Positions 9,397 to 18,726 of a DNA stretch of 38,150 bases are shown here, in pieces (within the stretch, counting starts at the first letter, position 1; each line of letters opens with the position of its first letter). The position numbers and the translations under genes were made by a program. The notes under the pieces are model-generated. The model ran no database searches and was not told where the DNA came from. It was given only the letters and a program-made list of their open reading frames with translations. The stretch lies in NCBI GenBank assembly GCA_031274925.1, contig JAISPL010000054.1, positions 1 through 38,150 on the forward strand, written 5' to 3'. Source of the DNA: Syntrophobacterales bacterium. Lineage in GTDB: Bacteria > Desulfobacterota > Syntrophorhabdia > Syntrophorhabdales > Syntrophorhabdaceae.

Positions 9397-9885
9397 ATGA
9401 AACGTAAAGTAGCGGTATACCCCGGTTCTTTTGATCCCATCACAAACGGTCACCTCGACATCCTGAACAGAGGGCTTGAGCTCTTTGACAAGGTTATCGT
9501 GGCCGTGGCTCTCAACATTGAGAAAAAGGCGCTCTTCAGCGTTGAGGAAAGGATGGAATTGATAAGACTGTCCGTCAACCATAATGAAAATGTGCTTGTG
9601 GATACCTTCAACGGACTGCTGGTGAACTATGCGAAGAAGGTGAATGCCAGATTTGTGATCAGGGGGCTTAGAGCCATGAGCGACTTTGAGTACGAATTCC
9701 AGATGGCATCCATGAACAGAAACCTCAATAAAGATATGGACACCCTATTTATGATGACCAGTAAGGATTATTATTTTATCAGCTCCAGAACCATCAAGGA
9801 GGTCCACCAGTTCGGCGGATCTGTGAAGGGGCTTGTTCCGGAAATCGTGGAGCAGAAACTGAAAGAGAAGCTCGCTTTGCTATGA
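9397..9885 (+). CDS. coaD: Phosphopantetheine adenylyltransferase
   Basis: A 162-residue enzyme of coenzyme A synthesis that transfers AMP to 4'-phosphopantetheine to give dephospho-CoA. It starts YPGSFDPITNGHLDI with the nucleotidyltransferase HxGH-type motif (TNGHLD) and carries the ISSRTIKE motif near the C-terminus. The frame stays open upstream, but AAGGAG at 9385-9390 and the family start place the initiator at 9397. The stop overlaps the next gene (ATGA). coaBC, the preceding enzyme pair of the pathway, is five genes away in the same array. Confidence 0.96.
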   Translation: MKRKVAVYPGSFDPITNGHLDILNRGLELFDKVIVAVALNIEKKALFSVEERMELIRLSVNHNENVLVDTFNGLLVNYAKKVNARFVIRGLRAMSDFEYEFQMASMNRNLNKDMDTLFMMTSKDYYFISSRTIKEVHQFGGSVKGLVPEIVEQKLKEKLALL

Positions 9886-11171
9886 ATAGACCCGTGCTTT
9901 TTGCCGCGCTGGCTGCCGTATTCGTGTTTGCGGCTTTTTCTGTCCAGGCGGGCGATGTGTATACGGCGAGGGTGCAGGGCGTCATAAGCCCAGCGACCGC
10001 AGGATTCATATCTGAATCAATTGCCAAAAGTGAAGAGAAAGGCGCAGAGGGTCTTGTCATTCTCCTTGATACCCCCGGCGGTCTTGACACATCCATGAGA
10101 GATGTCGTCAAGGATATCATGACATCCAAGGTCCCGGTGATAGTCTATATCTATCCTCCCGGGGCGCGCGCCGCCTCGGCGGGGTGCGTTATTCTCCTTT
10201 CAGCCAATATCGCGGCCATGGCGCCTGGTACCAACGTGGGAGCAGCCCATCCGGTGAGCATAGGTAAAGCGGGCACGGAAGACAAGGTAATGATGCAGAA
10301 AATACTGAAAGATGCCGAGGCATACGTGAGGAGCATCGCAAGAAAGAGAGGGCGGAACGAGGAGTGGGCCGCGAAGGCCGTGACTGAGAGCGCCTCCATT
10401 CAGGCGTCAGAGGCCCTGAAACTGAACGTCATTGATGTGATATCGGGAAGCGTTGACGAACTGCTCAAGGCTATAGACGGAAAGGCTGTGGAGACGAGAA
10501 GCAGTGTGGTCACCCTGAAGCTGAAGGGAGCGAAAAGGGTTGACTTGGAAATGTCTTTCAAATACAGGCTCCTCGCTTTCATAAGTGATCCTAATGTTGC
10601 CTATATCCTCATGATGATAGGTATTTACGGGATACTTTTCGAGATCTTCAACCCGGGGGCTGTCTTCCCCGGGGTGATGGGGGGAATAGCCATACTCCTC
10701 GCCCTTTACGCTTTCCAGGTGATACCGATCAGTTTTGCCGGAGTCTTTCTCATACTCCTGGGCATCATATTCTTCATACTGGAATTAAAGATTATAAGCC
10801 ACGGCATATTGGGAGTTGCGGGTGTAATATCTATTGTGATAGGCTCTATCATGCTTATCGACCTGCCGTCAGGGGGCATACTCTCTATTTCATGGAAGTC
10901 GATCTTGGCGGTGGCCCTGCTCTCCACCCTGTTTGTTTTTGGGGCGCTGTCCTACGCGATCAAGGCTCAACTGGCAAAAGTGAAGACGGGGAAAGAGGGT
11001 CTTTCCGGAGAAGAAGGGACGGCAAAGACGGATATTTTTGAAACGGGGAGAGTCTTCCTGCGCGGCGAGCTATGGAATGCGACCAGTGAAGAGCCGATAA
11101 AGACAGGCGCGAAAATCATCGTTGTGGAAGTCAAAAATCTGACCCTGAAGGTCAGGAGAAAAGGGGGCTGA
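9882..11171 (+). CDS. NfeD-type membrane-bound serine protease (ClpP-like)
   Basis: A 429-residue protein with a signal peptide (cleavage probable after VQAG), a ClpP/crotonase-fold protease domain (DTPGG near 64, nucleophile Ser99 in AASAG, and a general-base Lys near 150 in RKRG), four or so hydrophobic segments (about 230-350) and a soluble C-terminal NfeD domain of OB-fold type. In characterised relatives the protease cleaves hydrophobic tails of the partner slipin; that partner is the very next gene, 1 nt away. A role in membrane quality control is an inference from the pair. Confidence 0.92.
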   Translation: MNRPVLFAALAAVFVFAAFSVQAGDVYTARVQGVISPATAGFISESIAKSEEKGAEGLVILLDTPGGLDTSMRDVVKDIMTSKVPVIVYIYPPGARAASAGCVILLSANIAAMAPGTNVGAAHPVSIGKAGTEDKVMMQKILKDAEAYVRSIARKRGRNEEWAAKAVTESASIQASEALKLNVIDVISGSVDELLKAIDGKAVETRSSVVTLKLKGAKRVDLEMSFKYRLLAFISDPNVAYILMMIGIYGILFEIFNPGAVFPGVMGGIAILLALYAFQVIPISFAGVFLILLGIIFFILELKIISHGILGVAGVISIVIGSIMLIDLPSGGILSISWKSILAVALLSTLFVFGALSYAIKAQLAKVKTGKEGLSGEEGTAKTDIFETGRVFLRGELWNATSEEPIKTGAKIIVVEVKNLTLKVRRKGG

Positions 11172-11172
11172 A

Positions 11173-11928
11173 ATGATCGGATTACCAGTATTGTTGTTCG
11201 TGATTGCAATCATCGTGTTCTTTCTCACGAGCGCGATCAGGATTCTTAACGAGTATGAGCGCGGGGTTATTTTCAGGCTTGGACGGGTCTTAGGCACCCC
11301 GAAGGGGCCTGGACTCATCATCCTTATCCCCATGATTGATAAGATGACAAAGGTAAGCCTTAGGACGGTGGTGCTTGATGTCCCTCCTCAGGACATCATA
11401 ACCAGGGACAATGTGTCCATAAAAGTGAATGCGGTCGTCTATTTCAGGGTAATGGATCCTTTGAAGGCGGTCATTGATGTGGAAAATTTCCTCTATGCCA
11501 CGAGCCAGCTCTCCCAGACGACGCTCAGGAGCGTTCTCGGACAGGCCGAGCTTGACGATCTCCTCTCTCACAGGGAGAAGATCAACGAGAGGCTCCAGGA
11601 AATCCTCGACACCCATACCGAGCCTTGGGGCATCAAGGTGTCGAATGTGGAAGTGAAGAACGTCGATCTTCCCGCAGAGATGCAGAGGGCGATTGCGCGT
11701 CAGGCGGAGGCGGAAAGAGAGAGAAGGGCAAAGGTGATAAGCGCGGAAGGGGAATACCAGGCATCTACAAGGCTGTCGGAGGCATCTGACATACTCTCCA
11801 GGAACCCCATGGCGCTTCAGCTCCGTTACCTCCAGACCCTTATCGAGATATCCACGGAGAAGAATTCCACAATAATCTTTCCTCTTCCCATTGACCTCAT
11901 TAAAGTTTTCACGGAGAAATTTAAATGA
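11173..11928 (+). CDS. Slipin / SPFH (band 7, stomatin-like) membrane protein
   Basis: A 251-residue protein with one N-terminal membrane helix followed by an SPFH domain ([13 protein letters not shown], then [17 protein letters not shown]) and a charged, probably coiled-coil stretch ([20 protein letters not shown]). The C-terminal hydrophobic tail ([10 protein letters not shown]) is the part cut by NfeD proteases in other organisms. Slipins oligomerise and scaffold membrane domains. It begins 1 nt after the NfeD gene, and its stop overlaps the next start (ATGA), so the three genes are coupled. Confidence 0.94.
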   Translation: MIGLPVLLFVIAIIVFFLTSAIRILNEYERGVIFRLGRVLGTPKGPGLIILIPMIDKMTKVSLRTVVLDVPPQDIITRDNVSIKVNAVVYFRVMDPLKAVIDVENFLYATSQLSQTTLRSVLGQAELDDLLSHREKINERLQEILDTHTEPWGIKVSNVEVKNVDLPAEMQRAIARQAEAERERRAKVISAEGEYQASTRLSEASDILSRNPMALQLRYLQTLIEISTEKNSTIIFPLPIDLIKVFTEKFK

Positions 11929-13124
11929 AGAAGTGGTGGATCCTGATACTTGCCATACTGATGTGCATAGGCTCCACCCATGCGCGGGCAGCGCAGAAAA
12001 AGCACATACTCCCCAAGCAATCTAAGCAATCGGGCAAAGGGGTGGCAGCAAAAAAAAGCGAAGAGCCTTTTAAGTCCTTCATCGTGGTGGAGTCAACCAC
12101 AGGCGCGGTCTTAGACGGTGAAAACGTCCATGCACGGCGGGCGCCTGCAAGTGTGACAAAGATTATGACGGCCCTGGTTGTCCTTGAAAAGGTTTCCAAA
12201 GGCGAGAACACGCTCGCGGACCAGATTACCGTGACGCCCGACGCGGCACGGATTGGAGGGAGCCAGGTCTACCTGGAGGCAGGCGAGGTCTTCACCCTTG
12301 AAGAAATGATGAAGGCGGTAATGGTGGCATCGGCAAACGACGCGGCATATGCGGTGGCGGAGCATGTTGCCGGCAGCGCGGACGCCTTTGTGGGACTCAT
12401 GAATGAAAAGGCCAAGGAACTCAATATGGCGGACACCGAGTTCCATTCGGCCCACGGTCTTCCTCCCTCAAAGGGACAGAAGGAAGACTTTACCTCCGCA
12501 AGCGACCTTGTCATCCTTGCCCGCGAAATCCTGAAATACCCGAAAATCATTGAATGGACATCCATAAAGAGCGAGGGCTTCAGGGACGGCAAGTTTATCA
12601 TGCATAATCACAATAAGCTTCTCACGAAGATGGCGGGCATAGACGGCCTGAAAACAGGGTTCTACCGGGAGACCGGATTTAATGTGGTAGCTACCGTGAA
12701 GAAAGGCGATTTACGGTTCATCGCCGTGGTAATGGGCAGCCCTTCGGCCCCGATCAGAGATAACGTGGCAATGGAGAAACTGAAGAAGGCGTTTGGCCAG
12801 CTCAGAATGTTGAGCATCGTGAAGAAAGGCGAGTTCGTGGATAAAGAGGTAATGCTCCTGGACGGAAAGCAAAGGAAGCTGAAAGGAGTGGCTAGCGCGA
12901 ACTTCCTCTACCCTGTTGCTGTCGATAAAAAAGGGACGATAAAGAAAGAGATAGTGATGGCCGACAAGATCAAGGGAGATGTGAAAGAGGGCCAGAAGAT
13001 TGGCGAAATGATCATCACCTTCGATAACCGGCAGGTGGGCAAAGTCGACGTAATTTCTCCCGTCCATGTACCCACTGCAAACCTTTTTACGAGATTTATC
13101 AGGAGATTGGGGCTTAATATCTAA
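11925..13124 (+). CDS. dacA: D-alanyl-D-alanine carboxypeptidase (DacA/PBP5 family)
   Basis: A 399-residue exported class of penicillin-binding protein that trims the terminal D-Ala of peptidoglycan stem peptides. A signal peptide (1-22) precedes the catalytic domain with SxxK (Ser76-Val-Thr-Lys79), SxN (Ser-Ala-Asn in VASAND) and KTG (LKTGF). The C-terminal third is the beta-rich PBP5 stalk domain (from about 285), although the terminal amphipathic anchor is not obvious. The start overlaps the slipin stop. The gene symbol is by family; other DacA-like paralogues may exist elsewhere. Confidence 0.92.
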   Translation: MKKWWILILAILMCIGSTHARAAQKKHILPKQSKQSGKGVAAKKSEEPFKSFIVVESTTGAVLDGENVHARRAPASVTKIMTALVVLEKVSKGENTLADQITVTPDAARIGGSQVYLEAGEVFTLEEMMKAVMVASANDAAYAVAEHVAGSADAFVGLMNEKAKELNMADTEFHSAHGLPPSKGQKEDFTSASDLVILAREILKYPKIIEWTSIKSEGFRDGKFIMHNHNKLLTKMAGIDGLKTGFYRETGFNVVATVKKGDLRFIAVVMGSPSAPIRDNVAMEKLKKAFGQLRMLSIVKKGEFVDKEVMLLDGKQRKLKGVASANFLYPVAVDKKGTIKKEIVMADKIKGDVKEGQKIGEMIITFDNRQVGKVDVISPVHVPTANLFTRFIRRLGLNI

Positions 13125-13144
13125 AACGAGAGGATTTAAGGGTT

Positions 13145-14374
13145 ATGTTGAGAAATAAAGAGATCGTGGTGGGAATAACCGGCGGCATCGCAGCATACAA
13201 AACCGCCGAGTTGGTACGGTCATTTATAAAAAAAGGGGCGAACGTCCATGTGGTCATGACCAAAAACGCGATGGAGTTTATAACCCCTCTCACACTTCAG
13301 ACCCTTTCGGGTAATCCGGTGGTCCACAATATGTTTGAGCTCCTCACAGGTTCTAAAATCGGACATATTGCCCTGTCAGACATTGCCGATCAGGTGGTGA
13401 TCGTTCCCGCCACGGCGAATATTATCGGCAAGGTAGCAAACGGTATTGCCGACGACTTCCTTACCACCATGATAATGGCCATCACGGTGCCGGTCCTCTT
13501 TGTGCCCTCCATGAATACCAAGATGTGGGAAAACGCCGCTGTCCAGGAGAACATTCAGAAACTGAAGGACAGCGGATTCCAGTTCATTGAACCGGGAAGC
13601 GGGGACCTTGCCTGCGGCACCACGGGGAAAGGCAGGCTTCCGTCAATCGAAGAGATTATTGAGAGAATGGAAGATATTTTTACAGAGAAGGATCTCACAA
13701 ATGAGCACATTCTTATCACCGCAGGCCCTACAATGGAATACATTGATCCGGTGAGATGTATTACCAACAAGTCGTCGGGTAAGATGGGATACGCCATTGC
13801 GAAGATTGCAAAGAGAAGAGGCGCGGAGGTAACATTGATCACGGGAAAGACATATCTGTCTCCGCCGAGAACGGATATGTCCGTTATCGAAGTGGTCACC
13901 GCCATGGAGATGAGGAGCGCCGTGATTGAACATTACAAGCGGGCGACCATCATTATTAAAGCCGCTGCAGTGGCGGATTTCAAGTGCAGGACCGAAAGCT
14001 GCCAGAAGATAAAGAAGAAAGGCGACGCCAAATACATTGCCCTTGATTTGGAAAAGAATCCCGATATAATCAGCGAGCTTGGCCGGGTAAAAGGCGACCG
14101 GATCCTGGTCGGCTTTGCCGCAGAGACGGAGAATATGCTCGCCCACGCCCAAGATAAGTTGACGAAGAAGAACTTGGATCTCATTGTGGCGAATGACGTT
14201 TCCAAAGAAGGGATCGGGTTCGGATCGGATATGAATGAAGTCTCCATAATCGATAAGGCAGGAAACATTCGGCAGGTGCCCATGCTAAGCAAGGACGAGA
14301 TCGCCCACATTATCCTTGATGCCATAAAGAAGGTGATCAAAAAGAGAAAAAAGGTCAAGAAAGATCGGCTGTAA
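13145..14374 (+). CDS. coaBC: Bifunctional phosphopantothenoylcysteine decarboxylase / phosphopantothenate-cysteine ligase
   Basis: A 409-residue CoA-pathway fusion enzyme. The N-terminal CoaC half is a flavin decarboxylase (GITGGIAAYK, the histidine in IGHIALS, and PSMNTKMWENAAVQEN, the substrate clamp). The CoaB ligase half starts near 185 with ITAGPTMEYIDPVRCITNKSSG, contains KAAAVADF and ends with a Lys-rich tail. Both catalytic halves look complete. AGAGGA lies upstream of the ATG. It makes 4'-phosphopantetheine, the substrate of CoaD encoded 3.3 kb upstream. Confidence 0.96.
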   Translation: MLRNKEIVVGITGGIAAYKTAELVRSFIKKGANVHVVMTKNAMEFITPLTLQTLSGNPVVHNMFELLTGSKIGHIALSDIADQVVIVPATANIIGKVANGIADDFLTTMIMAITVPVLFVPSMNTKMWENAAVQENIQKLKDSGFQFIEPGSGDLACGTTGKGRLPSIEEIIERMEDIFTEKDLTNEHILITAGPTMEYIDPVRCITNKSSGKMGYAIAKIAKRRGAEVTLITGKTYLSPPRTDMSVIEVVTAMEMRSAVIEHYKRATIIIKAAAVADFKCRTESCQKIKKKGDAKYIALDLEKNPDIISELGRVKGDRILVGFAAETENMLAHAQDKLTKKNLDLIVANDVSKEGIGFGSDMNEVSIIDKAGNIRQVPMLSKDEIAHIILDAIKKVIKKRKKVKKDRL

Positions 14375-14444
14375 ATATTTCCCGGGGAACATTAGGACAG
14401 GATTGAAGCAAGAAGTGAATTCCAAAGAAACACACAGGGGATGA

Positions 14445-15773
14445 GTGGTGAAGATTCCGGCACAAGCGATGCTGATTATGTTGCTGGTCTCCTACATCCT
14501 TCCTCTGCACGCCGCCGATGAAGAAGATAAAATTGTAAGAGTCGTCGAAATGGCGAGCAAGGCGATCGTCAATATAAAAACAGAGGAATGGTCGAAAACC
14601 CCGGAAGAGAACAGAAAGCCGAGCATATTCCAGAGATTTTTGGGCGAAGAAAATGAGGCGGAGGCTTTTGAAAACCAGGGTTCCGGCGTGGTCCTTGACC
14701 CCAAAGGCATCATAGTCACGAACGAGCATTTGATATCGAAGGCCTTCAACATACGGGTCAAATTCATGAACGGTAAGGAGTACGAGGCATACGTGTTGGG
14801 AAGTGATCCCGAGTTCGACATTGCGCTCCTCAAGGTGACGGACAAGGTGGACTTTCCCTGTCTAAAGGTCACCAAACCGCATAACATAAGGGTAGGCCAG
14901 AAAGCGATAGTCATCGGCAACCCCTTCGGCCTGTCAAGCTCCATTTCGGCGGGGGTTGTGAGCGCTCTCGACAGGAATCTTAAGATTGATGGAAGAGTCT
15001 ATGCGAACCTCATTCAGACCGATGCGGCGATAAATCCGGGCAATAGCGGCGGGGCTCTTCTCGATATGGAGGGCAATCCCCTGGGGATCGTTACCGCCAT
15101 ATACGGCGAAGGCAAAGGCATCGGCTTTGCCATACCCATGGATGACGTAATGCGCATGCTGTCGGAGTTTCTAGAAAGCGGCATAAAAAGGCCTATATTC
15201 GGCGTTTTTACGGAAAAAAGGAGAGATGAGCGAGGGTCCTACTTTTACGTGGCGAAGGTCATCCCCGGCAGCCCGGCCGACAAGTACGGCGTAAAGCCGG
15301 GAGACAGGGTCATCGAACTGAACAGGAAAAAGATTAAAGAGGGTATGAAGCCACACAGCGTCCTAAGGAGCATGAAGGTCGGCAGGGTTGTCCAGTTCAA
15401 GATTGTGAGGAATTCAAAGCCCCTGTTTCTTAATATTGACGACAGTTATGTAGAAGGCTATCTCCCGCTCCCTGTGGACCAAAGCCTGTGCAATATGCGG
15501 GTAGCGGATATCAGAGGTTACCCAAAACTCAAGTTCAAACTCAAGGAAAAAGAGGGCGTGGTGGTAACTAAGATTTACAGCAAGAGCGCGGGGGACAGGT
15601 GCGGGCTCCTGCCGGGCGACGTGATCCTCAAAGTGAACAATAATGCGGTTTCCGGTACGAAAGATTTCGAATCTTTTATGGTGGAAGGTTTGAAAAGGAA
15701 TTATATTTTATATCAGGTAAAGAGGAACGAGGAAATCTTCTTTGCTCCGGTTAAGCTTGATACTCTGCTTTAG
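14445..15773 (+). CDS. HtrA/DegP-type periplasmic serine protease with two PDZ domains
   Basis: A 442-residue trypsin-fold protease. The N-terminal hydrophobic stretch ending LPLHAADE is a signal peptide. The triad is His95 (TNEHLIS), Asp125 (DPEFDIALLKV) and Ser201 (NPGNSGGALL). Two PDZ domains follow (about 245-320 and 355-435). Its role is expected to be degradation or chaperoning of misfolded envelope proteins. The start is GTG at 14445 (a second GTG is adjacent), with AGGGG just upstream. The second PDZ begins in an unusually divergent linker, otherwise the layout is standard. Confidence 0.93.
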   Translation: MVKIPAQAMLIMLLVSYILPLHAADEEDKIVRVVEMASKAIVNIKTEEWSKTPEENRKPSIFQRFLGEENEAEAFENQGSGVVLDPKGIIVTNEHLISKAFNIRVKFMNGKEYEAYVLGSDPEFDIALLKVTDKVDFPCLKVTKPHNIRVGQKAIVIGNPFGLSSSISAGVVSALDRNLKIDGRVYANLIQTDAAINPGNSGGALLDMEGNPLGIVTAIYGEGKGIGFAIPMDDVMRMLSEFLESGIKRPIFGVFTEKRRDERGSYFYVAKVIPGSPADKYGVKPGDRVIELNRKKIKEGMKPHSVLRSMKVGRVVQFKIVRNSKPLFLNIDDSYVEGYLPLPVDQSLCNMRVADIRGYPKLKFKLKEKEGVVVTKIYSKSAGDRCGLLPGDVILKVNNNAVSGTKDFESFMVEGLKRNYILYQVKRNEEIFFAPVKLDTLL

Positions 15774-15782
15774 GGGGGTTTT

Positions 15783-16160
15783 ATGGACGATGAAAAAGGA
15801 TTCACTGTAAACGACAGAGAGAAAAAGTCAGATCGTAACGACGCGGCAGGGGAAGCAGGCAGGCGGCGTGGGGCACCCAATGATGCGCCAAAACACGAGG
15901 ATTTCGTCACGGGACTTACCTTCTCGACGCTGCTGCTTTCTTTATCCACGTCGGTCTTGGTAAATCTCGGAGAATTGCCGGATCCCATATCAAAGGAAAA
16001 AACAATCAATCTTTCCCTCGCAAAACAGACCATAGGCATCATTGAAGTGCTGAAGGATAAGACCGCAGGCAATCTGAACAATGACGAGGACAGGCTGATT
16101 AATAACATGCTCTACGATCTTAGAATGAAATATGTGGGCATGAGTAGCACAGAAAAATAG
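15783..16160 (+). CDS. DUF1844 family protein
   Basis: A 125-residue protein of unknown function. It has a charged, low-complexity N-terminus (1-38), then the conserved block DFVTGLTFSTLLLSLSTS, LGELPDP and IGIIEVLKDKTAGNL that defines DUF1844, a family common in Desulfobacterota and relatives. It starts 9 nt after the htrA stop with a G-rich ribosome site, so it is probably the last gene of the operon. No catalytic residues can be named. Confidence 0.88.
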   Translation: MDDEKGFTVNDREKKSDRNDAAGEAGRRRGAPNDAPKHEDFVTGLTFSTLLLSLSTSVLVNLGELPDPISKEKTINLSLAKQTIGIIEVLKDKTAGNLNNDEDRLINNMLYDLRMKYVGMSSTEK

Positions 16161-16179
16161 AGAGATTCTCTCCACGACA

Positions 16180-16216
16180 ACAAAACCCGACCCTTAACGG
16201 AGGACTCGCGTCGGGT
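16180..16216 (-). terminator. Second intrinsic terminator downstream of purB
   Basis: On the minus strand ACCCGAC (16216-16210) pairs with GTCGGGT (16191-16185) and is followed by TTTGTTGT. The loop is 18 nt. There is no T tract on the plus strand, so it serves minus-strand transcripts. Confidence 0.5.
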
Positions 16217-16271
16217 GGCAGTATGGTTGCGCTTTAGTCCGGCAGTATATCGGCCACGAGTCCTGCCCGGA

Positions 16272-16313
16272 TGTGTAAAAAGAGACGGGTAAAGCGCGCC
16301 TCCCGTTTACCCG
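16272..16313 (-). terminator. Intrinsic terminator of purB
   Basis: A perfect 8-bp stem CGGGTAAA / TTTACCCG (16286-16293 with 16306-16313) around a GC-rich 12-nt loop. On the minus strand it is followed by TCTCTTTTT. The orientation fits transcripts from purB. Confidence 0.65.
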
Positions 16314-16574
16314 CCGCGCTACGTATTGCCTTCGGGGCCGGTCAGCTATTTTTTACTTGCCGCCTTGACCTCGTTTAGGAGACTCTCCGTCCGTTTCGTA
16401 CATTTACCGCGACTCCGTTAACGGAGATGTTCGCGAAGAGCTTCTTTGGGCGGGCGAAACCAGATAGTACCGGCAACTCCTGCAGGCGGACCATGGTAAA
16501 CCGGAACACCGTACAGCTTTTGCAAATCAGTTCGTCCGGGTGTACATTCTTACCTGACTGTTTGTCTGGATTAC
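16314..16574 (-). other. purB 3' region with a possible unannotated small ORF
   Basis: About 260 nt separate the purB stop from its terminator. One minus-strand frame is open from within the purB 3' end to a stop near 16375 and includes HPDELICKSC, a CxxC-bearing stretch, and NISVNGVAVNV. No ATG or GTG with a ribosome site begins it. A second frame is also open over part of the span, so chance cannot be excluded. A perfect 14-bp palindrome, CTCCGTTAACGGAG, sits at 16413-16426. Confidence 0.25.
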
Positions 16575-17867
16575 TTAGTGAAATACCCTTGTAAAAATAG
16601 TATCCACATGATGGAAATAATGCTCGTTATTGGTAGTGCTCACGACCTCTTCTTCCGTAAGATATCGACGGATCTCTTCGTCCTTCCTCAGCTCCGCCGT
16701 AAAATCGAGATCCTGCTCATAGCACATCATAGCTACCCTCTGGGTAAGCTTGTATGCTTCCTGTCTTGTGAGCCCTTTTCTGATGAGGCTTAGAAGTATC
16801 GCCTCCGAGTGGTGAAGTCCTTTCGACATTCCCATGTTTTCCGCCATCTTCTCAGGGTAGACGATAAGGTTTTTATACATGTTCTTCAGCCTCTCAAGCA
16901 TGTAGTCGAGAAGGATTGTGGCGTCAGGACCTGTGACCCGTTCCACTGATGAATGGCTGATATCTCTTTCGTGCCAGAGCGCTATGTTTTCGAGTGAAGC
17001 GACTGCATAGCCCCGTATCAGGCGGGCAAGGCCGCAGAGATTTTCGGAGGCTATGGGGTTTCTCTTGTGAGGCATCGCGGAGGAGCCGGTCTGTCCTTTC
17101 TGGAAAAATTCCTCAGCTTCACCCACTTCCGTTCTCTGGAGATTTCTGATTTCCAGGGACATCTTCTCAATTGATGAGGCTATTATCGCGAGGGCGGCAA
17201 AAAACTCGGCGTGATAATCCCTGGGCACAATCTGCGTGGAGATGGGAGTTGGCTTGAGATCCATTTTCCGACATACATATTCCTCCACGAAGGGAGGGAT
17301 ATGGGCGAAGGTGCCTACGGCGCCGGAGATTTTAGCATGGCTGATCCGCTCCCTGGCAACTTTAAGGCGCTCAAGGCTTCTTCTCATCTCGTCATAGAAA
17401 TGGGCCATCTTGAGGCCGAACGTAATTGGCTCCGCATGGATTCCGTGAGTTCGTCCGATCATGGGTACTTCTTTGTATTTGTAAGCGTTTTCTTTGAGGA
17501 CCGCCATGACGTTTATGATGTCTTCCATGAGGATGTCTGACGCTTCCTTAAGGAGGCAGGCGAACGAGGTGTCCAGTATGTCTGACGAGGTGACGCCCAT
17601 GTGGATGTACTTTGAGGAAGGGCCGACGAATTGGGCGACGTTCTCTATGAAAGCGACCACATCGTGTTTGGTCCGCTTCTCAATCTCAAGGATTTGGACT
17701 GTGTCGAAGGCGGCTTTCGCCTTGATGACGGCTACATCCTCAGTCGGGATGAGTCCGAGTTCCCCGTAGGCCTCGCAGATACATATCTCTATTTCGAGCC
17801 ATTTTTGGAACCTGTTCTGGTCCGTCCAGATGCGAGCCATGCGGGGCAGCGTGTAGCGTTCAATCAT
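16575..17867 (-). CDS. purB: Adenylosuccinate lyase
   Basis: A 430-residue enzyme of the fumarase/aspartase superfamily acting twice in purine synthesis (SAICAR to AICAR, adenylosuccinate to AMP) with release of fumarate. The signature loop GSSAMPHKRNP is present, as are the catalytic His region GRTHGIHAEP and the substrate-binding TSSDILDT. The length is standard for the short bacterial form. No strong ribosome site precedes the ATG. The upstream DNA is an eroded insertion sequence, so the original promoter may have been displaced. Confidence 0.96.
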   Translation of the reverse strand: MIERYTLPRMARIWTDQNRFQKWLEIEICICEAYGELGLIPTEDVAVIKAKAAFDTVQILEIEKRTKHDVVAFIENVAQFVGPSSKYIHMGVTSSDILDTSFACLLKEASDILMEDIINVMAVLKENAYKYKEVPMIGRTHGIHAEPITFGLKMAHFYDEMRRSLERLKVARERISHAKISGAVGTFAHIPPFVEEYVCRKMDLKPTPISTQIVPRDYHAEFFAALAIIASSIEKMSLEIRNLQRTEVGEAEEFFQKGQTGSSAMPHKRNPIASENLCGLARLIRGYAVASLENIALWHERDISHSSVERVTGPDATILLDYMLERLKNMYKNLIVYPEKMAENMGMSKGLHHSEAILLSLIRKGLTRQEAYKLTQRVAMMCYEQDLDFTAELRKDEEIRRYLTEEEVVSTTNNEHYFHHVDTIFTRVFH

Positions 17868-17929
17868 GAGTCTATCTTACATTACTTGGCAGGTCCGTGT
17901 CAATTTGGAATATGACGCCGTACATGGGA

Positions 17930-18625
17930 GTAGTAGTATGCCGGTCATCTGTCTCTTAGCCCCTTTAACATAAAGCAAGGCATCAACGGTCAATGCCAGT
18001 AAAACAAATGTAGCAAACATAACATCTAACTTATCATACCATGTGAACACTCGCCGGAAGCGTTTAATTCTGCGGAATAGACGCTCCACATGATTGCGCT
18101 TCTTGTAGAGTTCTTTATTATACTTCCAAGGTCTTATCCGGTTTCTCTTTGGCGGCACTACGGGTGAAAAACCAAGTAATACTGCCAAAGAACGTATTTC
18201 ATCGCCTTCATATGCATGATCAGAAAAGTTTCTTCTGAAACTGCACCTTATGACGTCAAGAGCATAGCGGTGTATCTCCTGATGAAACTACGGCGTTCCT
18301 ATCGGATGCGGCAATTTTTGTGTTCCAACCTCCAATAGACTGGGGTCAAACTCCCGTACTTTGATACTTGTGGAATCAAATACGTTAATCTCAATAATCC
18401 CTCGTTCCTGAAGCAATCGAACAGTATTGAACAAGCAGAGTATAGATTGTATGCCAATTGCCGTATCCCTCCATTTACACCCATTATTGAGAACATAAAT
18501 ATAAGGCATTCAATACTTGCAGGTTGCTTATATCTTAAGGACCTACTGTGCTTTGGAAAACAGCTTGATATCAGTGCATATTGAGCTTCGCTAATTTCTA
18601 TATAGATAGTATATATATATTTCAT
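17930..18625 (-). pseudogene. Decayed IS5-family transposase
   Basis: Three frames carry consecutive parts of one DDE transposase. The N-terminal part (EISEAQYALISSCFPKH, GCKWRD, then FDSTSIKV with the first catalytic Asp) lies in 18300-18625. The C-terminal part (ERLFRRIKRFRRVFTWYDKL, carrying the catalytic Glu region) lies in 17950-18188. Frameshifts and stops separate them, and the middle (18190-18290) is badly eroded. I could not define terminal inverted repeats. Confidence 0.8.
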
Positions 18626-18650
18626 CTTATAGTGTTAACAAGGCCTATGT

Positions 18651-18687
18651 AAAACAAAGCCCATCAGGACTTTTAATCCTGACGGGC
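18651..18687 (-). terminator. Intrinsic terminator of the RCC1-repeat gene
   Basis: On the minus strand GCCCGTCAGGA pairs with TCCTGATGGGC (11 bp with one G-U pair, loop of 7), followed by TTTGTTTT. The plus-strand reading would have an A-C mismatch, so the minus strand is the functional orientation. Confidence 0.8.
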
Positions 18688-18726
18688 ATCTTATTTTAAG
18701 CGTTAAACCGGCCGTTTGCTCATCAC

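Noticed and set aside
16180-16560. tmRNA, RNase P RNA or SRP RNA downstream of purB
   Set aside because: None of the diagnostic sequences (tRNA-like 3' end, GAGGAAAGTCC, GGAAGC tetraloop region) is present.
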